A stretch of DNA of 64,000 nt from Acinetobacter sp. S54. GTDB lineage: Bacteria > Pseudomonadota > Gammaproteobacteria > Pseudomonadales > Moraxellaceae. A model generated the notes under the pieces. It was not told where the DNA came from. It searched no databases and saw only the letters and a list, made by a program, of their open reading frames with translations. The stretch's first letter is position 1. Every line of letters begins with the position of its first letter. The position numbers were made by a program, and so were the translations under genes. The stretch covers positions 38,720-102,719 of the forward strand of contig NZ_JACVUI010000008.1 in NCBI RefSeq assembly GCF_016624945.1, given 5' to 3'. Below, in pieces: positions 35,992 to 45,341 of the stretch.

Positions 35992-37296
35992 TTATTTCAT
36001 TTTTTCTTTAATCTTCAGACTAAACACGGCATTGCCGCCTGCTGCTGGTAACATATCATGGTAGGGCAAACTACGCATTGCACGCAATAAAAACGGAGCT
36101 TTTTCATCAATCTTGGCGGCGCTGGTCATTTTAAATAGAGTTCCATTGCTCTGCGGCAGTAATTGCATCTCTCCTTTGACAAAACGAAGATCGCCACCAA
36201 TGGCACTATACTGTGATTGAGTGGAATCAATATGATTAAAGCGCATTTTAAAATTAAACGGAATGTTAATCACTCCTAATCCCACAGAAACCCGAAAATT
36301 CGCATCTTGCTGTTGTGGTGTAGCAGAGGTCAATTCTACTTTTTTAATTTGTCGTGGAAACAGGGTTTGAAACGAGGCGGGATTCAGCCAGTTTTGTAAT
36401 TGTTGTGGTGTTTTTGCGTAGTACTGATAGGTCGTGGTAAAACGCATAGTTTCACGACCATGGGGATAAGGCACAGTAGATGATGGTTGAATAAAAGATA
36501 CTGGATAACCAGTACTTCGGCTCAGATCATTTATTTTTCTGATTTGATTGCTGTTAAGCTGCAAAGGTGGTACTTGCCCCGCTTCGAGAACAGTGGCCTG
36601 AGTTTTCATCCATTTGCGTTTTAAGGATTCTAATATAAACGCATTACTACCGATCGGAATACCAAGCTTCGCATCAGGAACAGCAGATAAAATCTTGCGA
36701 AGTAAAAAACCATTAATCTGATTTAGATCACCCCATTGGGTTAAGGTAATCAGGGTTTTTTGTGGCCCCAGATTGAACCATTCAAATTTTCCGATCCCAT
36801 AGGGTACAGGTGCATCAGTAATTAAACTGGCGACACTGTTAGTACCCACTTGGTGCTGCATGGAGATATCTTCATTGAAATTTAAGACTGGAATGGGCGT
36901 TGGAATTTGAACTTTGTACTTGACCCGAGTGATACTGCCACTTTTTTCTTCAATTTTTGCAGACTTTAGCGTAGGAAATAACCCGACATAATGGCTATAG
37001 TCCGTCAATACTTTAGCAACTTCTTGTGTGCTTACTGGAACCACAATCGCTGCACTGACAAATTGTACATTTGGTTGAGGATTTTTCTTTTGAGTAGGTA
37101 CATTGGTTTTAGTGTAGGGATGGGCATAGATCACAATATTATTCTGAGCAAAATTGGCCAGTTGTTGTGGATCCTGTTGAAATAATGCAAGACTGCTAGG
37201 AATGTTCTCATTCCATGTGACAAATTGGGCAGAACTGGAACTACTATAAGTTAAAAAACTAACAAAAATGCCGCATCCATAGGCAAATTGGCGCAT
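35992..37296 (-). CDS. Secreted SRPBCC (START-like) protein
   Basis: 434 residues from ATG 37296 (MRQFAYGCGIFVSFLTY), preceded by GAGGATGTT. The frame extends to 37317 but the inner start has the better Shine-Dalgarno. The N-terminus is a signal peptide with a cut near SSSSSAQF. Residues about 80-240 resemble one SRPBCC ligand-binding domain (VVPVSTQEVAKVLTDYSHY, then FPTLKSAKI). Residues about 280-430 look like a second, weaker copy. Function unknown; a periplasmic lipid- or hydrophobe-binding role is only a guess from the fold. Confidence 0.65.
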   Translation of the reverse strand: MRQFAYGCGIFVSFLTYSSSSSAQFVTWNENIPSSLALFQQDPQQLANFAQNNIVIYAHPYTKTNVPTQKKNPQPNVQFVSAAIVVPVSTQEVAKVLTDYSHYVGLFPTLKSAKIEEKSGSITRVKYKVQIPTPIPVLNFNEDISMQHQVGTNSVASLITDAPVPYGIGKFEWFNLGPQKTLITLTQWGDLNQINGFLLRKILSAVPDAKLGIPIGSNAFILESLKRKWMKTQATVLEAGQVPPLQLNSNQIRKINDLSRSTGYPVSFIQPSSTVPYPHGRETMRFTTTYQYYAKTPQQLQNWLNPASFQTLFPRQIKKVELTSATPQQQDANFRVSVGLGVINIPFNFKMRFNHIDSTQSQYSAIGGDLRFVKGEMQLLPQSNGTLFKMTSAAKIDEKAPFLLRAMRSLPYHDMLPAAGGNAVFSLKIKEKMK

Positions 37297-37496
37297 AACA
37301 TCCTCGCATGGTGTCATTGTTTTGATTCAGCCTTATGTGTTTAAGGGGTTTTAAGGCTAAAAAAAAGCCATTTTATGTAAATCACGATGAAATACGATCG
37401 TGTTAAATTCTTAATGAATTGTAGTTATCCCCTAAATAAAACCATAGAACTGGTGTAGTATTTTGAACGTAATTCATCGCTTATGTTGAACATCTT

Positions 37497-37994
37497 ATGT
37501 CAGAACTCCAACCTGCTATTTCACTGCGTTATCAACTTAATTTAGAAGAATCTCAAGATGGTTTTGCACTTGCGACATTTGGAAAAAAACAATTTACCCG
37601 CTTTATTACGCCCGTAATAAGTATTGCCATTATCATTTGGGGGTTTTATTTAGGTGTGGCTGGGGTGGGGCGTTATTATGTCGCACTGGGTGCCTTTTTT
37701 TTGGTGATGCAAATTTTAATGCGTTACTGGTTTTTACCGATGATGTTTAAACGTCAGTTTGTAAAATATCAGTTTGGTAAAAGTGAACAAGGTATTGATC
37801 TATATCAGGATCGTATGGAACTTTATGCGACTGGCCGCAAACAACAATTCGCGTATAGTGAAGTGGTTAATTTTGCCAAAGGTAAATTGACTTATATGAT
37901 CGAACTGAAAAATCGTACTGTGATCATTGTCCCGAAACGTGCTTTTAGTGACAGCACACAACAAACTCAGTTTGAAAATACTTTTAAAAAATAA
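37497..37994 (+). CDS. YcxB-like membrane protein
   Basis: 165 residues with two membrane helices (about 36-54 and 59-77) and a cytoplasmic C-terminal domain. Its GIDLYQDRMELYATGRKQQFAY and IIVPKRAF elements resemble the YcxB-like C-terminal domain. Function not known. It starts 200 bp from the divergent SRPBCC gene and ends 32 bp before the FAH gene, so it may share its transcript. Confidence 0.7.
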   Translation: MSELQPAISLRYQLNLEESQDGFALATFGKKQFTRFITPVISIAIIIWGFYLGVAGVGRYYVALGAFFLVMQILMRYWFLPMMFKRQFVKYQFGKSEQGIDLYQDRMELYATGRKQQFAYSEVVNFAKGKLTYMIELKNRTVIIVPKRAFSDSTQQTQFENTFKK

Positions 37995-38026
37995 TCAACA
38001 CGCAATATTATGAAAAGGGAGATCTT

Positions 38027-38668
38027 ATGAACGCACGTCCATCAAAAATTATTTGTGTGGGTAGAAGTTATGCCGAGCATGCTAAAGAATTGGGTAATGC
38101 CATTCCTGATCGCCCTGTTTTATTTATTAAGCCGCCAAGTAGCTTGATTGGTTTGCAGGATGGAATTGAATGGAATTCAGCCCATGGCAGTTGTCATTTT
38201 GAATGCGAATTGACCTTGCGTATAGATCATCCCCTTAAAAATGAAACCGATCCAGAAAAAGCATTGGCTGCAATTGGTGCTGTGACCATGGGTCTGGATT
38301 TGACCTTGCGTGATCTACAGACTGAATTGAAAAATAAAGGTCAACCGTGGGAACGTGCCAAAGCTTTCGATGGAGCTTGTGTTTTAGCAGATTGGGTTGA
38401 TGTCGGTGAAATTGAAGATTGGAAACATGTGACCTATAGTTTTTATATTAATGACCAAGTTCGCCAACAAGGCGATACCGCGTATCTGCTATTAAGTATT
38501 GGTGAATATCTGTGTGATATGAGTCAGGCATTTAGTATTGAAGCAGGAGATGTAGTGATGACGGGAACCCCTGCTGGCGTTGGGCCATTGCAGCGTGGCG
38601 ATCAACTCAAAATGATATTAAATGGTAAAACCCAGCAGTTTATTTGGGAAACTTTTGTCAAAGCTTAA
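38027..38668 (+). CDS. Fumarylacetoacetate hydrolase family protein (acylpyruvase-like)
   Basis: 213 residues, the short FAH-fold form. The N-terminal IICVGRSYAEHAKELGN and FIKPPSSLIG match E. coli YcgM-like acylpyruvases. Metal ligands are in the FECELTLRI segment and GLDLTLRDLQ, and the C-terminal VMTGTPAGVGPL loop is conserved. Family members hydrolyse acylpyruvates or decarboxylate oxaloacetate using Mg2+. The substrate here is inferred only at family level. A terminator follows. Confidence 0.88.
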   Translation: MNARPSKIICVGRSYAEHAKELGNAIPDRPVLFIKPPSSLIGLQDGIEWNSAHGSCHFECELTLRIDHPLKNETDPEKALAAIGAVTMGLDLTLRDLQTELKNKGQPWERAKAFDGACVLADWVDVGEIEDWKHVTYSFYINDQVRQQGDTAYLLLSIGEYLCDMSQAFSIEAGDVVMTGTPAGVGPLQRGDQLKMILNGKTQQFIWETFVKA

Positions 38669-38685
38669 ATTTTGGATCAATGAAT

Positions 38686-38715
38686 AGCCTGCGATTCAAT
38701 TGAAGCAGGCTTTTT
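38686..38715 (+). terminator. Terminator after the FAH gene
   Basis: AGCCTGC at 38686-38692 pairs with GCAGGCT at 38705-38711, followed by TTTT to 38715. It separates FAH from a convergent VOC gene. Confidence 0.85.
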
Positions 38716-38720
38716 ATGAT

Positions 38721-39101
38721 CTAAAGGTAATTCGAGATTTCAATCAGGTTTTGATCAGGATCACGAATATATACAGATAAAATACTACCCAAAGCTCCTG
38801 TACGCAGTATAGGCCCTTGTTCAATGTGGATATGTTGCTGATCTAGATGCTGAACGATTTCTTCCAATGGCGTTTGGCTAATAAAGCAAAGATCTGCAGA
38901 GCCTGCGGTGGGAAAAGCGGCTTTGGGTTCAAATTCCTGCCCCGTCTGGTGCAAATTGATTTTTTGAGATCCAAACATAAGTGCCTTTCGATTCTCTCCA
39001 AATTCAACTACTTCGAAATTTAACACGCGTTGGTAAAAAACACAGGTTGTTTCAATATCTGCAACTGTAAGCACAAGATGATCAAGATGGGAGATTTTCA
39101 T
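38721..39101 (-). CDS. VOC family protein
   Basis: 126 residues from ATG 39101 (MKISHLDHLVLTVADIETTCVFY). A longer frame to 39245 lies inside the MFS gene and is rejected. The H7 and E-containing ALGSILSVYIRDPDQNLIEISNYL end match metal-binding VOC/glyoxalase proteins, such as those annotated as virulence or lactoylglutathione lyase-like. It starts 23 bp after the MFS stop, so it is likely cotranscribed with the exporter and under the same LysR control. Confidence 0.85.
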   Translation of the reverse strand: MKISHLDHLVLTVADIETTCVFYQRVLNFEVVEFGENRKALMFGSQKINLHQTGQEFEPKAAFPTAGSADLCFISQTPLEEIVQHLDQQHIHIEQGPILRTGALGSILSVYIRDPDQNLIEISNYL

Positions 39102-39124
39102 AAAACTGCGTCCTATCGTTGAGC

Positions 39125-40399
39125 TTACGTTGCAGAAAAAGTTTGGGGAGGTTTGGGTGCGGTGATGACGATGACTATTGCTGTCGCTACAAGTGCTAAG
39201 GTCAAGTACACAACGGCATGCCATCCACCATATTCCCAGAACCAACCGCCCGCTGAACCGATAATACTTGAACCTAAATAATAAAATAACAGATACAGTG
39301 CAGTTGCATGTCCTTTGGCTTGTTTAGCTTCTAGGCCAACATTACTACTGGCAATAGAATGAGCAATAAAATAGCCTGTGGTAATTGCAGCAATTCCGAT
39401 AATAATCGCAAATAAACCCGCATTGAGGGTCATTAAGATACCACCAAGCATAAAAGCGAAACCCATTAGCATTGCTATTTTTCGACCAAATTTATCGACC
39501 AGTGAACCTGCTAAAGAGGAGGAAATCATACCGAGGCTATAAGAGAGAAAAATGAGACTAATTTGTGTTTGAGTTAATTGGTAAGGTGCAGCAGCCAAGC
39601 GAAAAGTCACATAGTTAAATAAAGTGACAAAAATACTGGTGATTAGAAAACCAATTGTATAAATACGAATTAATCTTGGATTTTTTAAGTGATTTTTCCA
39701 TGCCGATAAATGAAACTGAAGCTGTATGCCTTTTTGTGCAATAAAATTTTGGGATTTAGGTAATAACCATAAAAAACCTAAAGCACAAATTAGACAGATT
39801 CCACCTAATACGCCTAATGCTACACGCCATGAGAAATACTGCGTGAGTAAACCCATTCCCACACGACCCATCATTCCACCAAATGCAGTCCCTGCAATAT
39901 AGAGCCCCATGGTTTTACCCAAATGAGCGGGATGAATTTCTTCGGCAATCCACGCCATCGCAACCGCGGGAACTCCACCGATTACAAAACCTTGCACAGC
40001 ACGCGCAATGAGCAAAACATGCCAATTAGGCGAAAAACCACACAAAATATTAAGCAGCGCAGCTAGACCCATTGAGACAAACATGAGCCCTTTACGGCCA
40101 AGTGCCTGAGAGAATGCACTGGATAAAACGATAGAAAAAGCCAGCAAGCCCGTAGTCAGTGATAGGGCAAGTGCGCTGGTTCCTGGGCTGATATGAAATG
40201 TATGGGTGAATTCGGGCAGCAGCGGTTGCACACAATAAATCATGGAGAAGCTAGCAAAACCTAATAAGAAGAGTGCAAGGCCTGCTTTAAAGTAAGCCGA
40301 TGTTCCACGGCTAATCCAGTGTTCGGCATTTGCTGCATGGATGACTTGAGATGAATCAATACCGCCGTCAGACTCGCTTGCTGTTGAAGGAATCGTCAT
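39125..40399 (-). CDS. MFS transporter, YnfM-like
   Basis: 424 residues and 12 predicted membrane helices. The cytoplasmic loop GRKGLMFVSMG between helices 2 and 3 and RAVQGFVIGGVPAVAMAWIAEE in helix 4 resemble E. coli YnfM, a drug/sugar exporter-type MFS. The residues before about 40 are a soluble polar extension. It is divergent from a LysR regulator, the same arrangement as ynfM-ynfL in E. coli. Substrate unknown. Confidence 0.85.
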   Translation of the reverse strand: MTIPSTASESDGGIDSSQVIHAANAEHWISRGTSAYFKAGLALFLLGFASFSMIYCVQPLLPEFTHTFHISPGTSALALSLTTGLLAFSIVLSSAFSQALGRKGLMFVSMGLAALLNILCGFSPNWHVLLIARAVQGFVIGGVPAVAMAWIAEEIHPAHLGKTMGLYIAGTAFGGMMGRVGMGLLTQYFSWRVALGVLGGICLICALGFLWLLPKSQNFIAQKGIQLQFHLSAWKNHLKNPRLIRIYTIGFLITSIFVTLFNYVTFRLAAAPYQLTQTQISLIFLSYSLGMISSSLAGSLVDKFGRKIAMLMGFAFMLGGILMTLNAGLFAIIIGIAAITTGYFIAHSIASSNVGLEAKQAKGHATALYLLFYYLGSSIIGSAGGWFWEYGGWHAVVYLTLALVATAIVIVITAPKPPQTFSAT

Positions 40400-40438
40400 G
40401 AAATAAACCAGAGTTTTAAAAAAATAAGAAGAGAGTGT

Positions 40439-40526
40439 GTTGGCAGTGCTTGCCTAGCTGCCAACGTGATTAGATTAGCAATCTCACTACTATTTGTCTA
40501 ATATATATAGATATCAATCTCTATAT
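40439..40526. promoter_or_regulatory. Three inverted repeats in the MFS-LysR divergent region
   Basis: (a) GTTGGCAG at 40439-40446 and CTGCCAAC at 40458-40465, a perfect 8-11-8 repeat. (b) AGATT at 40472-40476 and AATCT at 40480-40484. (c) ATATAGA at 40505-40511 and TCTATAT at 40520-40526. LysR regulators typically bind T-N11-A palindromes in such divergent regions. Which repeat is the LysR site is inferred. Confidence 0.55.
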
Positions 40527-40535
40527 GTTTTATAT

Positions 40536-41432
40536 ATGGAACTACGTCATATTCGTTATTTTTTGGTGGTTGCCGAAGAAAAAAGTTTTACTCGGGCAGC
40601 ACAACGTCTGGGAATCAGTCAGCCGCCACTCAGTATGCAAATTAAAAATCTGGAAGATGAAATTGGCACGGAGCTTTTTTACCGTTCAGCGCATGGCGCA
40701 GAATTAACTGCCGCAGGACAAGTTTTTTTGAATGCGGTACAACCGATTCAGCAACGAGTCGACGATGCCGTTAGTTTGGCACAACAAATGGCAAATGGTG
40801 AATTGGGACAATTGCGGCTTGGTTTTACTGGTACGGCAATGCTTAATCCCGTTTTACCGCATAGTATTCGTTTGTTTCAGCAGCAGTATCCCCAAGTTCA
40901 ACTCAGATTAGAAGAAGGAAATTCCTTGGTTTTAATTGACCGCTTACTGAATGATCAACTGGATATCGCTTTGATTCGTCCCCCGCAGCATATTCCTGCT
41001 GACATTCACATGCAGACTTTAATGTATGAGCCGCTGGTGGTGGTTATGCCCTTGGAACGGCAGATCGATCAACAACAGGAAATTCAACTTAAAGTATTAA
41101 AAGATGAAAACTTCATTATGGCAGCACATTCAGTCAGTGCCGGTCTACTTGATGCTGTATTGGCAGCGTGTCGTAGTCATGGACTAGAACCCAAAATTGG
41201 ACAAAGCGCACCGCAAATTGTCTCTATCGTTTCGCTAGTGGCAGCAAATTTGGGGGTATCGTTGGTTCCAGCCTCAGCCATGCAATTGGGGATTAAAGAC
41301 GTACAATATTTAAATGTAGCTGAGCCTAAACCTGTGGTTGGCTTTTCTCTTGCTTATCGACGAAATACGCATTCACAAGCTGCCATTAATTTTTCGAGTT
41401 TAATTCAGTCATTGGTAAAAACCATCGATTGA
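40536..41432 (+). CDS. LysR-family transcriptional regulator
   Basis: 298 residues from ATG 40536 (MELRHIRYFLVVAEEKSFTRAA). An upstream in-frame start at 40494 would add 14 residues with no LysR homology. The winged HTH is at 1-60 (RLGISQPPLSMQIKNLEDEIG), and the type 2 periplasmic-binding-like sensor domain runs from about 90. It is divergent from the MFS/VOC genes, which it probably regulates. Its stop is 2 bp from the convergent AraC stop, with no terminator between. Confidence 0.92.
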   Translation: MELRHIRYFLVVAEEKSFTRAAQRLGISQPPLSMQIKNLEDEIGTELFYRSAHGAELTAAGQVFLNAVQPIQQRVDDAVSLAQQMANGELGQLRLGFTGTAMLNPVLPHSIRLFQQQYPQVQLRLEEGNSLVLIDRLLNDQLDIALIRPPQHIPADIHMQTLMYEPLVVVMPLERQIDQQQEIQLKVLKDENFIMAAHSVSAGLLDAVLAACRSHGLEPKIGQSAPQIVSIVSLVAANLGVSLVPASAMQLGIKDVQYLNVAEPKPVVGFSLAYRRNTHSQAAINFSSLIQSLVKTID

Positions 41433-41434
41433 AT

Positions 41435-42265
41435 TTAGGGGGCAGAAAACGTTTTTCTGAATTGATCGGGTGTGAGTCCCATCCAACGTTTAAATAAATT
41501 GATAAAAGCCGTAGCGCTAGCATAGCCTAAATCCAGTGCAATACTTTCCACAGTATGTCCTTGTTCAAGTAACGGCAAGGCTTGCATAATGCGTAGACGC
41601 TGACGCCATTCATGCAAAGACATTCCAAGTTCACTCTGACTATATCGTGCCAATGTTCGCTCACTGGTATTCATTTGCTTTGCCAGTTCAGCCTGTGAAC
41701 GATGATCTGATGGATTTTGCTTTAAATATTCAAGTAGGGGTTCAAGTAAATAATGCGAGCTGGACGGCAAATAGCTTCCAATAACTTGAGCATGCTGAAG
41801 TTGATCCAGTAATACATGCAATAAACGCAAATGTTCATCAGGATTTATTTCAGCCGATAGCGTAGTTTTAAGATGTTCCATCATGGCAGGAACCAATGCA
41901 GAACTAAGTAAAATTCCTGCCTGTTTTGGCATTTCCTGACACAAGGATTCATGAATATACACGGTACAGTGCGTTACTTTTGTCCGATTTAGGCCACTGT
42001 GTTTTAAGTGTGGTGGTAACCACAAACCATAAGGTGGTGGGGTTAAATAATGAATTGAGTCGACATTTACCTCTAAAACACCATGGTAAGCATAAATAAA
42101 CTCTCCCCATGCATGCTCATGTTGAGGATAAATAGTCTGTGCCGGTGCGTCTCTGATCTGGCACCAGAGTGGCGCGGGAATATCATTACAAGCCGGAATT
42201 TCTAAAAAGTTTTTAATAAGATGAGCATTTTTCTTCATATCTTGATTGAGTTTTATTGCCTGCAT
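41435..42265 (-). CDS. AraC-family transcriptional regulator
   Basis: 276 residues. An N-terminal cupin-like sensor (about 40-110, with HEHAWGEFIYAYHGVLEV) and a C-terminal double HTH (about 175-270, SERTLARYSQSELGMSLHEWRQRLRI and ALDLGYASATAFINLFKRWMG). The AraC signature is complete. It is divergent from an EamA exporter, likely its target. Confidence 0.9.
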   Translation of the reverse strand: MQAIKLNQDMKKNAHLIKNFLEIPACNDIPAPLWCQIRDAPAQTIYPQHEHAWGEFIYAYHGVLEVNVDSIHYLTPPPYGLWLPPHLKHSGLNRTKVTHCTVYIHESLCQEMPKQAGILLSSALVPAMMEHLKTTLSAEINPDEHLRLLHVLLDQLQHAQVIGSYLPSSSHYLLEPLLEYLKQNPSDHRSQAELAKQMNTSERTLARYSQSELGMSLHEWRQRLRIMQALPLLEQGHTVESIALDLGYASATAFINLFKRWMGLTPDQFRKTFSAP

Positions 42266-42351
42266 TCGATGATGAATTGTCTTATTTGGACTATATCACT
42301 TAAATAAGTCAGCGCTATAGTTGTTTTGTCTATTCAACAAAGGAAGATACG

Positions 42352-43272
42352 GTGAATGATCGGAAGGCACTGGATGCACGAGCATCTGGTTTGATGGTGG
42401 TTTTATGTATGATTTGGGGCTTACAGCAAGTAATCTTAAAAATGGCAGCCCCTGATATTTCACCAATCATGCAAATCGGGTTACGTTCAGGGTTGGCCGC
42501 AATATTGGTTTTGCCGCTTTTATATCGTGAGAAGAATCGACAGCTTTTGGCCAGACCTTATTTACGTTCGGGTCTGTTGGTTGCTTTTTTCTTTGCCTTT
42601 GAGTTCTTCCTTTTGGCAGAAGCCATTCGACATACGTATGCATCACACACTGTAGTATTACTTTATACCGCCCCTATTTTTGTAGCTTTGGGGCTGCACT
42701 GGAAATTGCCTGAAGAACGACTAAGTGCACTGCAATGGCTTGGTATAGCTATCGCTTTTATTGGGATCATATTTACATTTATTCGACCTCAGAGTGTTCA
42801 TGAAATTGGAGCAAACTCAATTTTATGGGGCGATTGTCTCGCACTCATGGCTGCTATAGCTTGGGCTGCGACCACGATTTCTATACGTTTAACACCTTTA
42901 TCCCAAGCACCTGCTACACAGACTATGTTCTATCAAATGTTTGGTGGCTTTGTATTGCTCATGATTGCTGCATGGACCACAGGGCAAACCGAAATTCACT
43001 GGAGCAAACTGACAATCAGTAGTCTGGCATTTCACACTTTCGTTGTTTCTTTTGCTAGTTTTTTAGTGTGGTTTTGGTTATTAAGGACTTATCTGGCATC
43101 ACGACTTGGTGTTTTTTCGTTCCTTACCCCAATTTTTGGTATGGGATTTGGTGTGTATTTTTTAGATGAAAAGCTTGAGATTAATTTCGTGCTTGGAACA
43201 GCTTTGGTGCTGATAGGCGTTATTGTGGTCAGTTTGCCGGGTTGGATACAATCGAGACGGATTAAAATCTAA
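42352..43272 (+). CDS. EamA/DMT family exporter, GTG start
   Basis: 306 residues beginning with GTG 42352, with AAGGAAGA as Shine-Dalgarno. Ten predicted membrane helices in two EamA repeats (about 12-140 and 155-295), e.g. VVLCMIWGLQQVILK and AAIAWAATTISIRL. DMT exporters move metabolites, amino acids or drugs; the substrate here is unknown. Divergent from the AraC gene. Confidence 0.88.
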   Translation: MNDRKALDARASGLMVVLCMIWGLQQVILKMAAPDISPIMQIGLRSGLAAILVLPLLYREKNRQLLARPYLRSGLLVAFFFAFEFFLLAEAIRHTYASHTVVLLYTAPIFVALGLHWKLPEERLSALQWLGIAIAFIGIIFTFIRPQSVHEIGANSILWGDCLALMAAIAWAATTISIRLTPLSQAPATQTMFYQMFGGFVLLMIAAWTTGQTEIHWSKLTISSLAFHTFVVSFASFLVWFWLLRTYLASRLGVFSFLTPIFGMGFGVYFLDEKLEINFVLGTALVLIGVIVVSLPGWIQSRRIKI

Positions 43273-43277
43273 AAATC

Positions 43278-43308
43278 TGAAGATACCGTTAATTAAACGG
43301 TATCTTCA
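43278..43308. terminator. Terminator between the EamA and YihY genes
   Basis: A 13 bp perfect stem has arms at 43278-43290 (TGAAGATACCGTT) and 43296-43308. On the minus strand it is followed by AGATTTTTAG, so it best serves the YihY gene but can act both ways. Confidence 0.75.
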
Positions 43309-43313
43309 AAATA

Positions 43314-44558
43314 TCACTTATCTTCAAATATTGTAGAAAGGGGAATGGCCAATTTCGCTGCCAGATAATCATCTGATTCAATCAGTGCAGGACCAAGTTT
43401 TTGCATCCATTCATCATCTGGGTGAATATTTCCTACATCCTGGCGGCGTGGTAATGGAAAAGGCAGCGCTGTAAAAAATGACCAAAAATCGACTTGTGAT
43501 AAATTTCTGACCAGTACATATTCATCTTTATCCGTACGCTTGATCAGATTCTGCTTTTCTAACATTTCTACATAACCTGGCCAGCGTCCAATTTCACCGC
43601 GTCCCATTACATCTAGTGCTTCGAGATCTGTCACACTTTCACCCAATTTTTGTTTTTTATAAAACAGCTCCAGCACATCTAGTAGCATGAGAACAGGGTG
43701 GCGTGTCTGGACTTTTTCTGAATGAAAGGCGGTTAGCGCGTAGCTGACTTCAACGCCAAGTAACACTATATTCCATGATAGAAAAATCCATAATAGAAAA
43801 ATTGGAATGGCAGCAAATGCACCATACACCAATTCATAGCTGGTAAAGTTTGCCATTACAAAACTAAAAATATTTTTGAGTAACTCAAATAACGTGGCAC
43901 TAAAACACGCTGCGATAGCAGAAGCGTAAAGTGGAACTGTCCGATTAGGAATGGTCCAATATAAAAAGAAAAACCCGACAATAGTTAAAGCAAAGGAAAT
44001 TAGCCATAAAATGAAAGCACCATTTAACTCATAACCTGCAAAATTATTACTGAGAATACTCATGGATGCGACAGTTGAAGACAGTACAAAAGCACTACCT
44101 AAAATAATTGGCCCTAATGAAATAATGGTCCAATAACGCATAAAACCAATGATACCGCCGCGTGTCTCACGAACACGCCAGATCCGGTTAAATGCTGTTT
44201 CAATGGTGCTAAGCATCATCACGGTAGTAACAAACAGAAATAAAATACCAATGACTGTCAGATTGCTAGATTTATCAGTAAATGAATTTAAAATTCGGTC
44301 AAAAGCAATGGTGCTTTTGGGTAAAAAATTACTATAAATAAGCTGTTGTAGTTGTTGTCTGGCTGGTTCAAGTGCCCGAATGGAGGAAATGATAACTAAA
44401 AAAACAGTTAGCATGGGAACTACAGCAAACAACGTCGTATAGGTGAGTGCCCCTGCATGTTCTCGACACCGATCAGCCTCAAAACGACGCAGTACAAACA
44501 GTACAAACTGAAACCATGTTTTATCGTAAAAAGGTAACTTTTTTAAAAAACTCAGCAT
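43314..44558 (-). CDS. YihY/BrkB family inner membrane protein
   Basis: 414 residues. The N-terminal CREHAGALTYTTLFAVVPMLTV and six membrane helices (to about residue 275) are the YihY/BrkB family, formerly mis-named RNase BN. A C-terminal soluble domain (about 285-414, with LDVLELFYKKQKLGESVTDLEAL) resembles a winged-helix extension found in some members. Function unknown. Confidence 0.85.
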   Translation of the reverse strand: MLSFLKKLPFYDKTWFQFVLFVLRRFEADRCREHAGALTYTTLFAVVPMLTVFLVIISSIRALEPARQQLQQLIYSNFLPKSTIAFDRILNSFTDKSSNLTVIGILFLFVTTVMMLSTIETAFNRIWRVRETRGGIIGFMRYWTIISLGPIILGSAFVLSSTVASMSILSNNFAGYELNGAFILWLISFALTIVGFFFLYWTIPNRTVPLYASAIAACFSATLFELLKNIFSFVMANFTSYELVYGAFAAIPIFLLWIFLSWNIVLLGVEVSYALTAFHSEKVQTRHPVLMLLDVLELFYKKQKLGESVTDLEALDVMGRGEIGRWPGYVEMLEKQNLIKRTDKDEYVLVRNLSQVDFWSFFTALPFPLPRRQDVGNIHPDDEWMQKLGPALIESDDYLAAKLAIPLSTIFEDK

Positions 44559-44667
44559 AAAAATAAAGTCTCATTTTTTTGATCTTTTTAGGTTTTCCAC
44601 ATAAAGCTTAACCAAAAAAAGATTTAAATATCGTATAGTTTTGTTTTTAGTAAATCTGTTTAAAAAT

Positions 44668-45258
44668 ATGCAGCCTTATATTCTTGTCCTTTATTACAGT
44701 AAATATGGTTCAACCAGAGATATGGCACATTTAATTGCCAATGGAATTGAAGCCACAGGGATGAATGTGAAAATTAGAACAGTACCACAACTGGCCACTG
44801 TGGTCACTGAAGCACAGCCAAGTATTCCATTAGATGGTGATATTTATTGTACGCTGGATGATCTAGCCCATTGTTGCGGTTTAGCACTGGGTTCACCGAC
44901 CCGTTTTGGCAATATGGCCAGTGAAATGAAATATTTTTGGGATCAAACGACAAGCCTTTGGCTCAATGGAGCATTACACGGTAAACCCGCTTGTGTGTTT
45001 ACTGCATCAGGTTCTATGCATGGTGGACAGGAAAGCACCTTACTCACCATGCTGCCACCTTTATTTCATCATGGTATGCTGATTTTAGGCTTACCGAATT
45101 CGATCCCTGCATTATCTAATACTAAAACTGGCGGTACGCCTTATGGTGCCAGTCATGTAAGTGGCCCAAGGCATGATCAGGAACTTAGTCAGGATGAAAA
45201 AATATTATGCGAAGCAATGGGCAAACGTTTAGGCGAAGTGGCGCTTAAACTGCTTTGA
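44668..45258 (+). CDS. wrbA: NAD(P)H:quinone oxidoreductase WrbA-type flavoprotein
   Basis: 196 residues from ATG 44668 (MQPYILVLYYSKYGSTRD). An upstream TTG at 44641 is rejected because WrbA proteins begin just before the flavodoxin FMN loop. The FMN phosphate-binding loop YYSKYGSTRDM and the SPTRFGNMASEMKYFWDQTTSLW segment are canonical. WrbA performs two-electron quinone reduction. It has no clear Shine-Dalgarno. Confidence 0.92.
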   Translation: MQPYILVLYYSKYGSTRDMAHLIANGIEATGMNVKIRTVPQLATVVTEAQPSIPLDGDIYCTLDDLAHCCGLALGSPTRFGNMASEMKYFWDQTTSLWLNGALHGKPACVFTASGSMHGGQESTLLTMLPPLFHHGMLILGLPNSIPALSNTKTGGTPYGASHVSGPRHDQELSQDEKILCEAMGKRLGEVALKLL

Positions 45259-45270
45259 ATACGCTAAAGC

Positions 45271-45297
45271 GCGATTGGAATATACCAATCCAATCGC
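45271..45297. terminator. Terminator-like hairpin after wrbA
   Basis: GCGATTGG at 45271-45278 pairs with CCAATCGC at 45290-45297. There is no strong T tract after it on either strand, so it may be only a partial terminator between the convergent wrbA and zinc-ribbon genes. Confidence 0.45.
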
Positions 45298-45341
45298 TAA
45301 TTTAAACAATGATTTAAATAGGATAAGCGAACCTAATCAAA

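Noticed and set aside
39102..39245. 48-residue extension of the VOC frame into the MFS gene
   Set aside because: The extension is antisense-like Cys/His/Ser-rich noise from the MFS coding sequence in another frame; the VOC fold starts at MKISHLDH.
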